Origin: Sphingobacterium chuzhouense
Lineage (GTDB): Bacteria; Bacteroidota; Bacteroidia; Sphingobacteriales; Sphingobacteriaceae
Assembly: GCF_014692525.1 (NCBI RefSeq)
Contig: NZ_JACNYL010000001.1
Location: 1,426,001-1,490,000 of the forward strand
Reading direction: 5' to 3'
Length of the DNA: 64,000 nt
Positions 1 through 9,036 of this stretch are shown here, piece by piece. The position numbers and the translations under genes were made by a program. Below the pieces are notes generated by a model that was given only the letters and a program-made list of their open reading frames with translations, was not told the DNA's origin and ran no database searches. Each line of letters begins with the position of its first letter. Positions within the stretch are counted from its first letter, which is position 1.

Positions 1-354
1 GCCATTTATGGCTCCTACGGTGGAAACGGTCTTATCATCATTACTTCAAAAACAGGAGCCGACGCCATGCGAAGCAGCTACACCCCTAAAGGTATCGCGA
101 CAGTACAACCAAAAGGTTTCCATATTCAGAAAACATTTTACAAGCCCGTTTACGAACCCGGTTCTGAAACAACACTTAATCAAGATTTCCGAACTACCAT
201 CCATTGGGAACCCAATATCATAACGAATGAGCAGGGTAAAGCGACTTTTGACTTTTATACTTCTGATGAGGCCGGTGAATACCTTATAACCATAGAAGGG
301 TTGGATTTTAACGGAAGATTGGGACGAAAAACACTGACTGTTGACGTAAAATAA
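1..354 (+). CDS. TonB-plug/MG2-type outer-membrane protein, C-terminal part
   Basis: The frame is open from the first base, so only the last 117 residues are present and the start lies outside the window. It opens with a plug-domain signature (YGSYGGNGLIIITSKTG, as in GSRGANGVIxIxTK of SusC-like plugs) and ends with a beta-sandwich tail (TTIHWEPNIITNEQGKATF, then FDFYTSDEAGEY). This combination is typical of Bacteroidota proteins with MG2 and carboxypeptidase-regulatory domains followed by a plug but no barrel. They are envelope proteins of poorly known role. The stop codon abuts a bidirectional terminator. Family assignment is good; exact function is unknown. Confidence 0.75.
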   Translation, partial: AIYGSYGGNGLIIITSKTGADAMRSSYTPKGIATVQPKGFHIQKTFYKPVYEPGSETTLNQDFRTTIHWEPNIITNEQGKATFDFYTSDEAGEYLITIEGLDFNGRLGRKTLTVDVK

Positions 355-395
355 GAACGACCTATAATATGCAAATTGCGTATTACAGGTCGTTC
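355..395. terminator. Bidirectional terminator hairpin
   Basis: An 18-base inverted repeat (GAACGACCTATAATATGC against GCGTATTACAGGTCGTTC, with only G:U mismatches) surrounds a 5-base loop. It begins directly after the stop codon of the plug protein and ends 3 bases before the exbD stop, so it can serve both converging genes. No long T run follows. Confidence 0.8.
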
Positions 396-398
396 TGG

Positions 399-923
399 TT
401 ACATCATTGTTTTCTCCACATCGTTAATCTTCGTTATCATATAACGACCGATTGCTGCGCGTTGCACCGCATCTACGGCATCTACAAGATTTCGTGCTAT
501 CGATGCTTCACCCGGCTTAATCAATACAATAATATCCTGTCCATTCGTTGCTTGTTTCACCTCAACAGCCATCTTCGCCAGCAGCTCTCCTAAACCCAGT
601 TTTCCATATGCTACTTTTTGCGGACTGCTTTTGGGTGATTCCGCAGTGCCGCGATAATACGTTAATTCATTATTTTCGCCTAACAGAAGGTTCAGCACTC
701 GATCTTCACTCAGTAAAATTGGCTCCGTTATAGGCCCTTTATCTGGCATCGCGATATCCAGTTGGTTGGGTGTATTCAGCGAGGTGGTGAGCATAAAAAA
801 GGTAATTAAGAGGAATGCCAAGTCAACCATTGCTGTCAAATCTACTTTAGGCATAGGCCTGTTTCGAATACTCCTACGTTCTTTCTTGCCTCCAGTTTTT
901 TGATTGTTCGTTAATTCTGCCAT
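399..923 (-). CDS. exbD: ExbD/TolR biopolymer transport protein
   Basis: A 174-residue inner-membrane protein that, with ExbB, would turn the proton gradient into work on TonB for outer-membrane receptors. A basic cytoplasmic N-terminus (residues 1-27) is followed by one membrane helix (about 31-49). Asp34 lies at the helix position of the proton-path aspartate of E. coli ExbD (Asp25). The rest is a periplasmic ExbD domain. No exbB lies beside it; the neighbour upstream is a divergent enoyl-CoA hydratase. The window also holds a SusC receptor that would need such a motor, but whether this copy serves it is unknown. Confidence 0.88.
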   Translation of the reverse strand: MAELTNNQKTGGKKERRSIRNRPMPKVDLTAMVDLAFLLITFFMLTTSLNTPNQLDIAMPDKGPITEPILLSEDRVLNLLLGENNELTYYRGTAESPKSSPQKVAYGKLGLGELLAKMAVEVKQATNGQDIIVLIKPGEASIARNLVDAVDAVQRAAIGRYMITKINDVEKTMM

Positions 924-1016
924 AATGTATTGTTTTAAAAAGTGAGACTTGGTTATTTATTTATAATATTGATGGTTTTTTGCTTATTTTTCCATAAAAT
1001 AGCACAAAAGAATATT

Positions 1017-1784
1017 ATGGGCGAATTCATCAAAGCACAAACAACCGAACATATCACTTACGTGGGACTTGACCGAGGAAAATCCAACGCCATGCATTTA
1101 GAAATGATGCAGGAACTAATAAGTGAATTGGAACGTGCGAAAGAAGATCCCGCAGTGGAGGCTATTATTCTTCACGGCAAAGAGGGTTTCTTTTCTGCTG
1201 GGCTTGATCTGATCACGCTATACGAATACAATGAAGAGCAGATAAAAAACCTGTGGGAAACATTTATCGATTTAATATACAAGCTTGCTTCTTTTCCCAA
1301 ACCAACCATTGCTTCTGTTACAGGACACGCACCTGCCGGTGGATGTGTTTTGGCCATCTGTTGTGACTATCGTATTATGGCAGAAGGAGAGTTTATTATC
1401 GGATTAAATGAAGTTCCCGTCGGCCTAATTGTGCCGCCAAGCATCTTCGACCTCTACAGTCTATGGTTAGGACAAGCCCAAGCTTATCGATACCTCTTAG
1501 ATGGAAAGCTTCTCTCTCCTGCTGAGGCGCTACAAAGCGGTCTTATCGACGAGGTTGTTCCGACAGACCGCATCCATACTACAGCTGCTCGAAAAGCAAA
1601 ATCATGGACACAATTCGAACGCCAAGCTTGGGGAACAACAAAATTGAATATGCGCAAACATTTGCTACAGCACATCAACGAAAACAAAACAGAAGTGGTA
1701 CAACAAATGTTAACACAATGGTGGAAACCATCAACACGGCATATATTGAAAACTATTATCAATAATCTCACGAAACAAGGATAA
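1017..1784 (+). CDS. Enoyl-CoA hydratase/isomerase family protein
   Basis: A 255-residue crotonase-fold enzyme acting on acyl-CoA thioesters. Both oxyanion-hole stretches are visible: FSAGLDL near residue 62 and GHAPAGGCVLAICCDYR near residue 105. IIGLNEVPVGL carries an acidic residue at a usual catalytic position. The frame stays open upstream to 942, but that extension would add a 25-residue hydrophobic leader foreign to this cytoplasmic family, so the ATG at 1017 (MGEFIKAQ) is chosen. The lipoprotein gene follows 3 bases after the stop. The true substrate cannot be read from the sequence. Confidence 0.82.
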   Translation: MGEFIKAQTTEHITYVGLDRGKSNAMHLEMMQELISELERAKEDPAVEAIILHGKEGFFSAGLDLITLYEYNEEQIKNLWETFIDLIYKLASFPKPTIASVTGHAPAGGCVLAICCDYRIMAEGEFIIGLNEVPVGLIVPPSIFDLYSLWLGQAQAYRYLLDGKLLSPAEALQSGLIDEVVPTDRIHTTAARKAKSWTQFERQAWGTTKLNMRKHLLQHINENKTEVVQQMLTQWWKPSTRHILKTIINNLTKQG

Positions 1785-1787
1785 AAG

Positions 1788-2417
1788 ATGAAGAACATTT
1801 CTATTTTTATATGCTGCTATGTCATTTTAATGACGTCCTGCACCTCGTCCAATAAAAAAACGGAGGAGACAAAGGACACTATGGATACTCCCACAGCTAT
1901 ATTTCCGGAGGATACACAAGGAATCAGTGAAGTCATCACTCGCTTTACAAGAGCGTATCTCAGCCAAGATAAAGAAAAAGCAAATGCACTTATACATCCT
2001 GATTTGGGCTTATATGTGATTTATCGTCCGGGAGCCGCCGATACGTATGAAAAGCTCGATAGCATTGATTTCAGCCGACCGACGCCCGAATATTTTCCCT
2101 ACGTAACTTTTGAAAACGACTACGCGCTCACATTTGAAAAACTTCCTGTTTTTGATTGCGGAGAAGAAAAATGGGATAAGTTGGGATTCTTCTGCGATAC
2201 CACTTCTCAGGCAAATCAACTTACAACAATAGCAACCTTTGACCATGAGTTTAATGGCATAAGCGACGATGAACTCACGGAAATAAAACAGCTAGAAAAA
2301 GATACCTTTCGTGTTATTTTAACTAAGGACGAAAACTTAATTTTCCACGTAAAAAAATACCAAGATAAATGGTACGTGTTTGTGCTTGATCGTGCTTATG
2401 GTGGGTGTGATGCATAA
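1788..2417 (+). CDS. Hypothetical lipoprotein
   Basis: 209 residues. A short signal peptide ends in a lipobox (LMTSC, Cys18), so the mature protein is a lipid-anchored envelope protein. A low-complexity charged linker follows (residues 19-35). The rest contains FTRAYLSQDKEKANALIHPDLG, which has the flavour of SnoaL/NTF2-like folds, but no family could be named with confidence. It lies 3 bases after the enoyl-CoA hydratase gene and is probably co-transcribed with it. Confidence 0.7.
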   Translation: MKNISIFICCYVILMTSCTSSNKKTEETKDTMDTPTAIFPEDTQGISEVITRFTRAYLSQDKEKANALIHPDLGLYVIYRPGAADTYEKLDSIDFSRPTPEYFPYVTFENDYALTFEKLPVFDCGEEKWDKLGFFCDTTSQANQLTTIATFDHEFNGISDDELTEIKQLEKDTFRVILTKDENLIFHVKKYQDKWYVFVLDRAYGGCDA

Positions 2418-2456
2418 AATAACCAAGTAGACTTAAATTTTAGATAAACTTACGAT

Positions 2457-4193
2457 ATGAACAGTATAGACATTGAAACAAGAAATCGTATTCAGCAGTG
2501 GCTTGGCGCAGAATATGATAATGATACTGTTTCACAGGTTCAAAAACTTGTGGACAGCAACGAAGAAACAGAATTGATTGACGCGTTTTACAAAGAACTG
2601 GAATTTGGAACCGGGGGTCTGCGTGGTATTATGGGTGTTGGATCGAACCGAATTAATAAATATACCATTGGCAAAGCAACACAGGGTCTAGCAAATTATC
2701 TTAAAAAACAATTTTCAAATCAAGCTATCAAGGTGGCGGTAAGTTATGACTGCCGAAACAATTCGCAACAACTAGGACATCTGGTAGCGGATGTTTTCTC
2801 GGCAAATGGTATCCATGTCTACCTATTTAAAGAGCTTCGTCCAACCCCCATGCTTTCCTTTGCTGTCCGGCATTTTGGATGTCAAGGTGGGGTTATGTTA
2901 ACAGCCTCTCACAATCCAAAGGAGTACAACGGATACAAAGCTTACTGGAATGATGGCGGACAATTGGTAGCACCACATGATAAAAACGTAATCAATGAGG
3001 TCAACGCCATACAATCCGTAAACGATATTAAGTTTGAGCGCGATAACAATAATATTACCCTCGTGGATGAAGACTTTGATAGACTCTATATCGACGAGAA
3101 CAAAAAATTAAGTATACATCCAGAAGCTGTATCTGCACAGAAAGATCTGACGATAGTCTTCTCACCCATCCACGGGACGGGCGTAATCGTACCTAAGATG
3201 CTTTCCGCATGGGGTTTCACCAATGTGCAGGTTGTGGAAGAACAAATCAGATCGGACGGAAACTTTCCAACAGTAATCTATCCAAACCCCGAAGAGGAAG
3301 AAGCAATGACGATGGCGAAACAAAAGGGAGAGGCTTTAGATGCGGATATTGTGATGGCTACCGACCCCGATGCGGATCGTGTTGGTTTGGCAGTAAAGAA
3401 TCATAAAGGCGAGATACAGCTACTAAATGGGAATCAGATTGGTAGCTTACTTATTTATTATGTACTATCGTCCAAAAAAGCGAAAGGCGACCTGCAGGAT
3501 AACGATTTTATCGTGAAAACGATTGTGACATCCAACCTCATGAGCGATATCGGCAATAGCTTCGGTGTGAAGCATTACGAAACGCTGACCGGATTTAAAT
3601 TCATCGGTGAAATTATGACGAAACTGGAGGGAAAAGAAAACTATCTGGTTGGCGGCGAAGAAAGTTACGGTTTCTTGGTTGGCGATTTAGTTCGAGACAA
3701 AGACGCAGTAAATGCCTGTGCCTTTATCGCAGAGATGGCTGCTTATTTTAAAACGCAGGGAAAAACGGTATTCGAAGTATTATTGGAGCTTTACGAAAAC
3801 TATGGCTGCTATCAGGAAAAACTTATCTCGCTTACCAAGAAAGGAAAAGCAGGCGCCGACGAAATCAAGCAGATGATGGCGGATTTACGCGCCAATCCTC
3901 CACAATCATTGGGCGGCATAAAAGTTAAAGAAATCCGTGATTATTCTACCAGTGTCACACATGTATTGGCCGATGGAACGAAAACGACTATAGATCTACC
4001 AAAATCAGATGTACTTCAATTCATTACAATTGATGGCGATGTTATCTCTGCCCGACCGTCAGGTACTGAACCTAAAATTAAGTTCTATTGTTCTGTTAAA
4101 GAGAATCTCGATTCCAGGGATGCTTACGAGCAAGTACTAGCGAAGCTGGAAGACAAAGTAAAACGAATTATGGCTGACATCGTGAAAGATTGA
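2457..4193 (+). CDS. Phosphoglucomutase/phosphomannomutase family phospho-sugar mutase
   Basis: A 578-residue alpha-D-phosphohexomutase that interconverts hexose 1- and 6-phosphates. All four family signatures are present in order: the phosphoserine loop TASHNPKEYNGYK, the metal loop DPDADR, the sugar loop GGEESYGF, and the phosphate loop RPSGTEPKIKFY near the C-terminus. Length and the N-terminal GTGGLRGIMGVGSNR match the PgcA/PGM2-like branch (about 580 residues) rather than the shorter ManB type. The NUDIX gene starts 2 bases after the stop, so the two form an operon. Confidence 0.92.
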   Translation: MNSIDIETRNRIQQWLGAEYDNDTVSQVQKLVDSNEETELIDAFYKELEFGTGGLRGIMGVGSNRINKYTIGKATQGLANYLKKQFSNQAIKVAVSYDCRNNSQQLGHLVADVFSANGIHVYLFKELRPTPMLSFAVRHFGCQGGVMLTASHNPKEYNGYKAYWNDGGQLVAPHDKNVINEVNAIQSVNDIKFERDNNNITLVDEDFDRLYIDENKKLSIHPEAVSAQKDLTIVFSPIHGTGVIVPKMLSAWGFTNVQVVEEQIRSDGNFPTVIYPNPEEEEAMTMAKQKGEALDADIVMATDPDADRVGLAVKNHKGEIQLLNGNQIGSLLIYYVLSSKKAKGDLQDNDFIVKTIVTSNLMSDIGNSFGVKHYETLTGFKFIGEIMTKLEGKENYLVGGEESYGFLVGDLVRDKDAVNACAFIAEMAAYFKTQGKTVFEVLLELYENYGCYQEKLISLTKKGKAGADEIKQMMADLRANPPQSLGGIKVKEIRDYSTSVTHVLADGTKTTIDLPKSDVLQFITIDGDVISARPSGTEPKIKFYCSVKENLDSRDAYEQVLAKLEDKVKRIMADIVKD

Positions 4194-4195
4194 TT

Positions 4196-4738
4196 ATGGA
4201 GAAATGGACTTTATTAGATTCAAAGTATATTATCCAGCGTCCTTGGGCAACTTTGCGCGTTGATAAACTGCAACTCCCAAACGGCAATATTAAAGACGAG
4301 TACTATGTCCTGGAATATCCCACTTGGGTCAATATGGTAGCATTTACGGAAGACGATCAGCTACTCTTTGTCCGGCAGTATAGACATGGCGCCAACAAGA
4401 TTATGGTAGAACTTCCCGCCGGCGTAGTCGATGACGGCGAGGCACCGGAAGAAGCAGCACATCGTGAACTTTTGGAAGAAACAGGCTATGTTTTTGAATC
4501 TATTGAATATATATGCGAGTTATACGCCAACCCGGCAACGAGTGGAAATCTAACGTACACCTATGTATTGAAAGGCGGAAAGAAAATTCAAGAGCAACAA
4601 TTGGACAGCTCAGAAGATATCGACGTCGTGATTATGGGAATAGAAGAAGCTAAACAGTTTCTTTTTGGCAATAAAATAGGGCAGGCATTGCATGCTTCTG
4701 CGCTATTTTATTCTTTTCAAAAATTGGGTTTGCTTTAG
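4196..4738 (+). CDS. NUDIX hydrolase (ADP-ribose pyrophosphatase-like)
   Basis: 180 residues. The NUDIX box GX5EX7REXXEEXGX is complete (GVVDDGEAPEEAAHRELLEETGY by its spacing), which binds the metal for cleavage of a nucleoside diphosphate linked to a group X. The preceding LLFVRQYRHGANKIMVELPAG resembles ADP-ribose/sugar-nucleotide pyrophosphatases. The ATG at 4196 is preferred over a TTG at 4190 that would overlap the mutase gene. Pairing with the hexomutase suggests a sugar-nucleotide link, which is inference. Its TAG stop lies in the loop of the following terminator. Confidence 0.88.
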   Translation: MEKWTLLDSKYIIQRPWATLRVDKLQLPNGNIKDEYYVLEYPTWVNMVAFTEDDQLLFVRQYRHGANKIMVELPAGVVDDGEAPEEAAHRELLEETGYVFESIEYICELYANPATSGNLTYTYVLKGGKKIQEQQLDSSEDIDVVIMGIEEAKQFLFGNKIGQALHASALFYSFQKLGLL

Positions 4739-4752
4739 CAAAACCCAATTTT
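4719..4752 (+). terminator. Rho-independent terminator overlapping the NUDIX stop codon
   Basis: AAATTGGGTTTGC and GCAAAACCCAATTT form a stem (one bulged A) around a 4-base loop, followed by TTATTTT. The TAG stop of the NUDIX gene (4736-4738) lies at the loop. Confidence 0.8.
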
Positions 4753-4798
4753 ATTTTCAGAACGCCCCCATAAACAGAATAATATTCAATATTTTTGT

Positions 4799-4806
4799 AC
4801 CTTTGC
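4799..4806 (+). promoter_or_regulatory. Bacteroidota -7 element, near-leaderless start
   Basis: TACCTTTG matches the TAnnTTTG -7 consensus of the Bacteroidota primary sigma factor. The ATG of the next gene begins 4 bases downstream, so transcription would start at or within a few bases of the start codon. No clear TTTG was found at the -33 spacing. Confidence 0.6.
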
Positions 4807-4809
4807 AAT

Positions 4810-6123
4810 ATGGCAAGAGAGATTTTTGAAACCAAACGGAAAGCATTAAAAATTAACCTCAATCCCGATATTTATGGCACCTTTGCTGAAATTGGTGCTG
4901 GGCAGGAAGTCGCCCGCAACTTTTTTGGCGCCGGAGCCGCTTCGGGAACCATTGCAAAAACGATGTCGGCTTACGACATGGCTTTTAGTGACGCTATATA
5001 TGGCGTGGAGGAATCCGGTCGTTATGTGAGCCGTACCCGTTTAATCAAAATGCTAACGCACGAGTTTAATTTACTGACCGAGCGTTTGCAAGGAGAAAAG
5101 TATAAATCAAAAAAATTCTTTGCTTTTGCCGATACCGTTACTACACTCAATTTTACCAAAACCAACGATCCGCACGGATGGATCGGCATACGTTTTCAAC
5201 ATGAGGTAGACGGTCCAGTCAATGATATCGTTGTCCATATCCGTTTATTGGACAGTGATTCTCGTCTACAAACCAAGGTATTGGGAATTTTAGGTGTTAA
5301 TCTCATTTTTGCAGCGTACTATTATGCAGAAGATCCGCAAACCATGATTGAATCACTTGTCGACAATCTTTCTATCGGATCAGTCGAAATAGATTTAGTT
5401 AAAGTATCGGGACCTGTTTTCGAACATGCCAATGAAAGACTTCTCAACCTTTATCTCATTGCCAAAGGATTCGCTAAAGCAGCTATCTTCAGACCAGATG
5501 CGCACGCGGCTCAAATCAAAGATTACTTGTACAAAAAAAATATCATCATTCTACGCACCAAGTATCGTCAAAAATCAAACCCCAACTTTGACCTCTTCAA
5601 TCTTGCAGTAGAACAATTCAAAAAGAATACAGGAGGAACAGCAGCAGATACGGTCGTTTTAATCGAGGTGTTGATGGGTAACGTGCTAGACGAAGAAAAC
5701 CGAATCACGAACGAGGATCTCACTTATTTCGCAGAGCGTGCCGAATACCTTTGTTCAACCGGCAACAACATTATGGTCTCCAATTTCCGACGCAATAACC
5801 ATCTCGCTGAGTTTATCCAAACATTCAGACCCAAACACGTTGGTATTGCGACCAATACATCCAACTTGAAGAATATCTTCAATACAGACAATTACAACAA
5901 AGACCTGTATACGAATGAATTGCTTTCCTATATATCCGGCATGTTCAGTAAAGATGTCAAGCTATATGCTTATCCTTATCTGGATAAGGAAACAAATGAG
6001 ATTATTACGACCAGAAACATGCCTGTAGCAGAAGAAGCCAAACCACTGTTTGACTTCCTGGTACAGAATAAATATATTATCGATATAGAAAACTACGACG
6101 AGAAATTTGTGAAGACCGTATAG
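4810..6123 (+). CDS. Conserved protein of unknown function (often mislabelled in databases)
   Basis: 437 residues with no signal peptide or membrane helix. The start region (MAREIFETKRKALKINLNP, then a Gly-rich EIGAGQEVARNFFGAGAASG) matches a widely conserved bacterial family that I recall being given unrelated labels in genomes, such as TonB receptor or nucleotidyltransferase. Nothing here supports a receptor: it looks soluble. The frame opens at 4795, but the ATG at 4810 fits the family's N-terminus and follows a -7 element. Terminal residues include a long acidic-basic mix. No catalytic motif could be assigned. Confidence 0.8.
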   Translation: MAREIFETKRKALKINLNPDIYGTFAEIGAGQEVARNFFGAGAASGTIAKTMSAYDMAFSDAIYGVEESGRYVSRTRLIKMLTHEFNLLTERLQGEKYKSKKFFAFADTVTTLNFTKTNDPHGWIGIRFQHEVDGPVNDIVVHIRLLDSDSRLQTKVLGILGVNLIFAAYYYAEDPQTMIESLVDNLSIGSVEIDLVKVSGPVFEHANERLLNLYLIAKGFAKAAIFRPDAHAAQIKDYLYKKNIIILRTKYRQKSNPNFDLFNLAVEQFKKNTGGTAADTVVLIEVLMGNVLDEENRITNEDLTYFAERAEYLCSTGNNIMVSNFRRNNHLAEFIQTFRPKHVGIATNTSNLKNIFNTDNYNKDLYTNELLSYISGMFSKDVKLYAYPYLDKETNEIITTRNMPVAEEAKPLFDFLVQNKYIIDIENYDEKFVKTV

Positions 6124-6132
6124 TGTAGTGTA

Positions 6133-6924
6133 CTACTTACTTTTAAGCTTCATCAGCTCGTCAATAGAAAAGAACACACCAAATGTGACTAAAGATTTAT
6201 TCGATTTCCACTTATCTTCATGCATAGGCGTAGCACCTACGATCTGGAACTGGCCTTTGATGAATTTGTATCCACCCCGTATCGTAAACGCCGGTTCAAA
6301 AAAGGATTTCCGTCCATCAGTGATATTCGTTAATCCTTGATTTTCGATATATTCTTCAGACATACCATTTGCGTCAAAATTCGTATACTTAATACCACTA
6401 TACCGCAACGCAATACCTACATCTACGAAAGAAAACCGCAGATGAATTCCTGGCTGGATAAAAGTCCTGTTGAACCGCATATTTACATCGCTGTTAAGTC
6501 GTCCGCCCCCATACCCCACATAAGTATCCGCAATCAATGCCAGTCCATTGCTTCTTTCAAAGATAGGATAGTATCCACCGACACCGCCTTCAAACAGCAT
6601 CGCGTAGGCGTCTACATCACCCGTACTTGGATCTTCATTCGCCATACTGTAATTGTATGTCGAAAGCGTCGTCATCAGTCCTAGATATTTAACAGGGGAA
6701 TAAGCCCCATGAAAATTAAACACCGAGCTATAGTCTCGGTTGTTGTCCGCACTTCCAGTCCCCAACCTTCCATTGACAGCTAAGTTGGCATCGTTCTTAT
6801 CTTTCAACATCGGCATACTAACCGCATTGGGCTGATAATAATAACGGCTACAAGAAGCTAATAAAAGGATAGACACGGTAAATACTAGCGTTATCAGATG
6901 TATTCTTTTATTCGTTTTCATCAT
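6133..6924 (-). CDS. Outer-membrane beta-barrel-like lipoprotein, hypothetical
   Basis: 263 residues. The signal peptide ends in a lipobox (LLASC, Cys near residue 25). The mature part is rich in alternating aromatic and Gly residues (GGVGGYYPIF, GYGGGRLNS, FIQPGIHLRFSFVDVGIAL), as in small beta-barrel or barrel-like proteins. Two in-frame ATGs (6924 and 6921) are equally possible starts. It converges with the preceding conserved gene, 9 bases apart. No known function. Confidence 0.72.
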   Translation of the reverse strand: MMKTNKRIHLITLVFTVSILLLASCSRYYYQPNAVSMPMLKDKNDANLAVNGRLGTGSADNNRDYSSVFNFHGAYSPVKYLGLMTTLSTYNYSMANEDPSTGDVDAYAMLFEGGVGGYYPIFERSNGLALIADTYVGYGGGRLNSDVNMRFNRTFIQPGIHLRFSFVDVGIALRYSGIKYTNFDANGMSEEYIENQGLTNITDGRKSFFEPAFTIRGGYKFIKGQFQIVGATPMHEDKWKSNKSLVTFGVFFSIDELMKLKSK

Positions 6925-7116
6925 AAACTCCTTTCTATAATGTTTATACCCAAAAAGACGACTTTAATCGAAAAGTTAAAACATCCGTTTGGGTGATTTT
7001 TTCCTCCTCCTCTTTTCGGGTGAATACACTACCCTATTCAAGTGATTTTTAGCTTATACAAGATAGATTGAAGCTTTTGGCATACGTTCACCGTGAATAT
7101 ATTGTAAATTAGAGTC

Positions 7117-9036
7117 ATGAATACGGTGTTGTCTAAACGGAAATTTCTGCTCGTATGGCTCCTTTTTGTAATGTTGTTCCAGCTGAAAGCACAAGTTTTC
7201 GTTCTGCCAGACTCGATGTCCCACATCCCACTCTCCACTTATTCTTACACTTATTATGATCCAGAGAATAAGGAATTTCTTCCTCCTGCTGATAGCCTCT
7301 TCCGCAAACACGAAGGGATAATTTTTAATCTAGGAAGGAAAGCCGGCACCTATTGGATCAAGATGGATATACGAAACATAGATTCCTCCGATAGAAACAT
7401 TATCATAGAGTGTACGACTCCCAATTTGGGTAATATAGAACTGTATAAAAGAACGGATTCCGTTATCGCCCATTTGGAGACACTCGGAGCAGAACATGTC
7501 TACCACAGTCGTCCCATCAAACATCAAAACCTGCTATTTCCAATCGCACTTACTTCACAAGAGGAAGCCACTTATTTTTTTAAGATTAAATCGGACTTGG
7601 CTGCATTGAATTTCGACCTGTTGTTATGGGATATCGAAGCCCGGAAAGAATATACACTTAAGGAATCCAATGTCATCTCCTATTTCTTCTTTATCATGAC
7701 CACTTTTCTCGTGATATTAGGAATCGTATTGATCATCACAAAACAAAAAAGACAATGGAGTTTTTTTATATATGTTTTCTTAGGTGCCGCTTATACCTAT
7801 TGCATCCTGGGATTGTCGTATAAAAATATCTGGAGTAATTCGCCAAACTTCCAACAGATCGCGAGCTACCTCTTCACCAATCTATATCTTATTGCAGGAA
7901 TCTCCTTTTTTCGGGAGTATTTCGTAACGAGAAGATTGCTTCGTCGGTTAGACAATATATTGAAAATCCTGATCTACTGTTCGTTTGTTTTGACTTTGTG
8001 CAGCCTCTCCCATTTATGGATACCCAAAGCATTTTTTTCCGTATTACAAACGTTAAATCCCATTATATTCTCTCTTGCAGGTATATTGGTAACTTACATT
8101 CTCATTTTCCTATTGATACATCAGCGAAATAAAACCGAAACGATTTGGTTCTTGATTGCTTTTGCACCACATGCCTATGCCATTATAACCTCCAGTCTCC
8201 GTCAAGTAGGCGAATACTATTTTGAAACTGAGCTACAACTGCTTGCTAACGTGCCTTTATTCTTATGGACAATCCCCACCCAAAACCTGATGATATGGTC
8301 GATGATATGGGAAGTTTTAATTGTTTTTACACTGATGATGACCCGTTTCCATAATTTATACGAACAGAATAATGCCATGGCCTGGGAACTCAGCAAACAA
8401 AAAGAGAAAAGTGCGAGAATGCTGATGGATAGCGTGGAGCAAGAAAGAAAAAGAATTGCACAAGAACTGCATGACAGCAGCGGTGTACAACTCTCATCTA
8501 TCCGTATGAAACTCACCATGCTGGCGGATAGCCAATCTTCAAATCTCTCTGAAGATAAAATAAAAGAGGTTATGCGAGATGTAGATCATGTACATCACGA
8601 GATTCGTACGATTTCGCACAATCTCATGCCGATATCCCTCAGTAAATTAGGGCTCAAAGCAGCCATACAAGAACTTATCAATCCTATTAAAGCTTCTTTT
8701 CCGCAAAAGAAAATACAACTTTTTCAGCAATATGAATCTCAAAGACTGTCCGAGGATTTACAGGTTAATCTATACCGGATAATTCAAGAGCTCATTAACA
8801 ATGTCATGAAACATGCTGATGCCTCTGAAATTACCATTCAGCTCATAACTGATGGCAACCGCCTAATTGTAAGCTTAGAAGATAATGGTAAGGGTTTTCA
8901 ATATAACGCGATGCAACATACCGGATTAGGTTTAAAGGGTATATTCTCACGTGCGCAGCTCTTGGGTGGTACTTGTGAAATCGACTCCAAAGAAGGGACA
9001 GGTACATTTATTGTTATCACCGTGCCATTACTCTAA
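7117..9036 (+). CDS. 7TM-DISM sensor histidine kinase (HisKA_3 type)
   Basis: 639 residues. A signal peptide (1-26) leads to a periplasmic 7TMR-DISMED2-like beta domain (about 40-165), seven membrane helices (about 185-405), a short coiled coil, the HisKA_3 dimer domain with ERKRIAQELHD (phospho-acceptor His452), and a C-terminal HATPase (QELINNVMKHA, DNGKGF, GLGLKGI). This layout senses an extracellular, often carbohydrate, ligand. HisKA_3 kinases pair with LuxR-type regulators, and one lies immediately downstream on the opposite strand, its stop overlapping this one by 4 bases. Confidence 0.93.
   Translation: MNTVLSKRKFLLVWLLFVMLFQLKAQVFVLPDSMSHIPLSTYSYTYYDPENKEFLPPADSLFRKHEGIIFNLGRKAGTYWIKMDIRNIDSSDRNIIIECTTPNLGNIELYKRTDSVIAHLETLGAEHVYHSRPIKHQNLLFPIALTSQEEATYFFKIKSDLAALNFDLLLWDIEARKEYTLKESNVISYFFFIMTTFLVILGIVLIITKQKRQWSFFIYVFLGAAYTYCILGLSYKNIWSNSPNFQQIASYLFTNLYLIAGISFFREYFVTRRLLRRLDNILKILIYCSFVLTLCSLSHLWIPKAFFSVLQTLNPIIFSLAGILVTYILIFLLIHQRNKTETIWFLIAFAPHAYAIITSSLRQVGEYYFETELQLLANVPLFLWTIPTQNLMIWSMIWEVLIVFTLMMTRFHNLYEQNNAMAWELSKQKEKSARMLMDSVEQERKRIAQELHDSSGVQLSSIRMKLTMLADSQSSNLSEDKIKEVMRDVDHVHHEIRTISHNLMPISLSKLGLKAAIQELINPIKASFPQKKIQLFQQYESQRLSEDLQVNLYRIIQELINNVMKHADASEITIQLITDGNRLIVSLEDNGKGFQYNAMQHTGLGLKGIFSRAQLLGGTCEIDSKEGTGTFIVITVPLL

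Noticed and set aside
942-1016. Membrane leader on the enoyl-CoA hydratase
   Set aside because: The upstream extension is AT-rich intergenic DNA read in frame; the family starts at the ATG at 1017.
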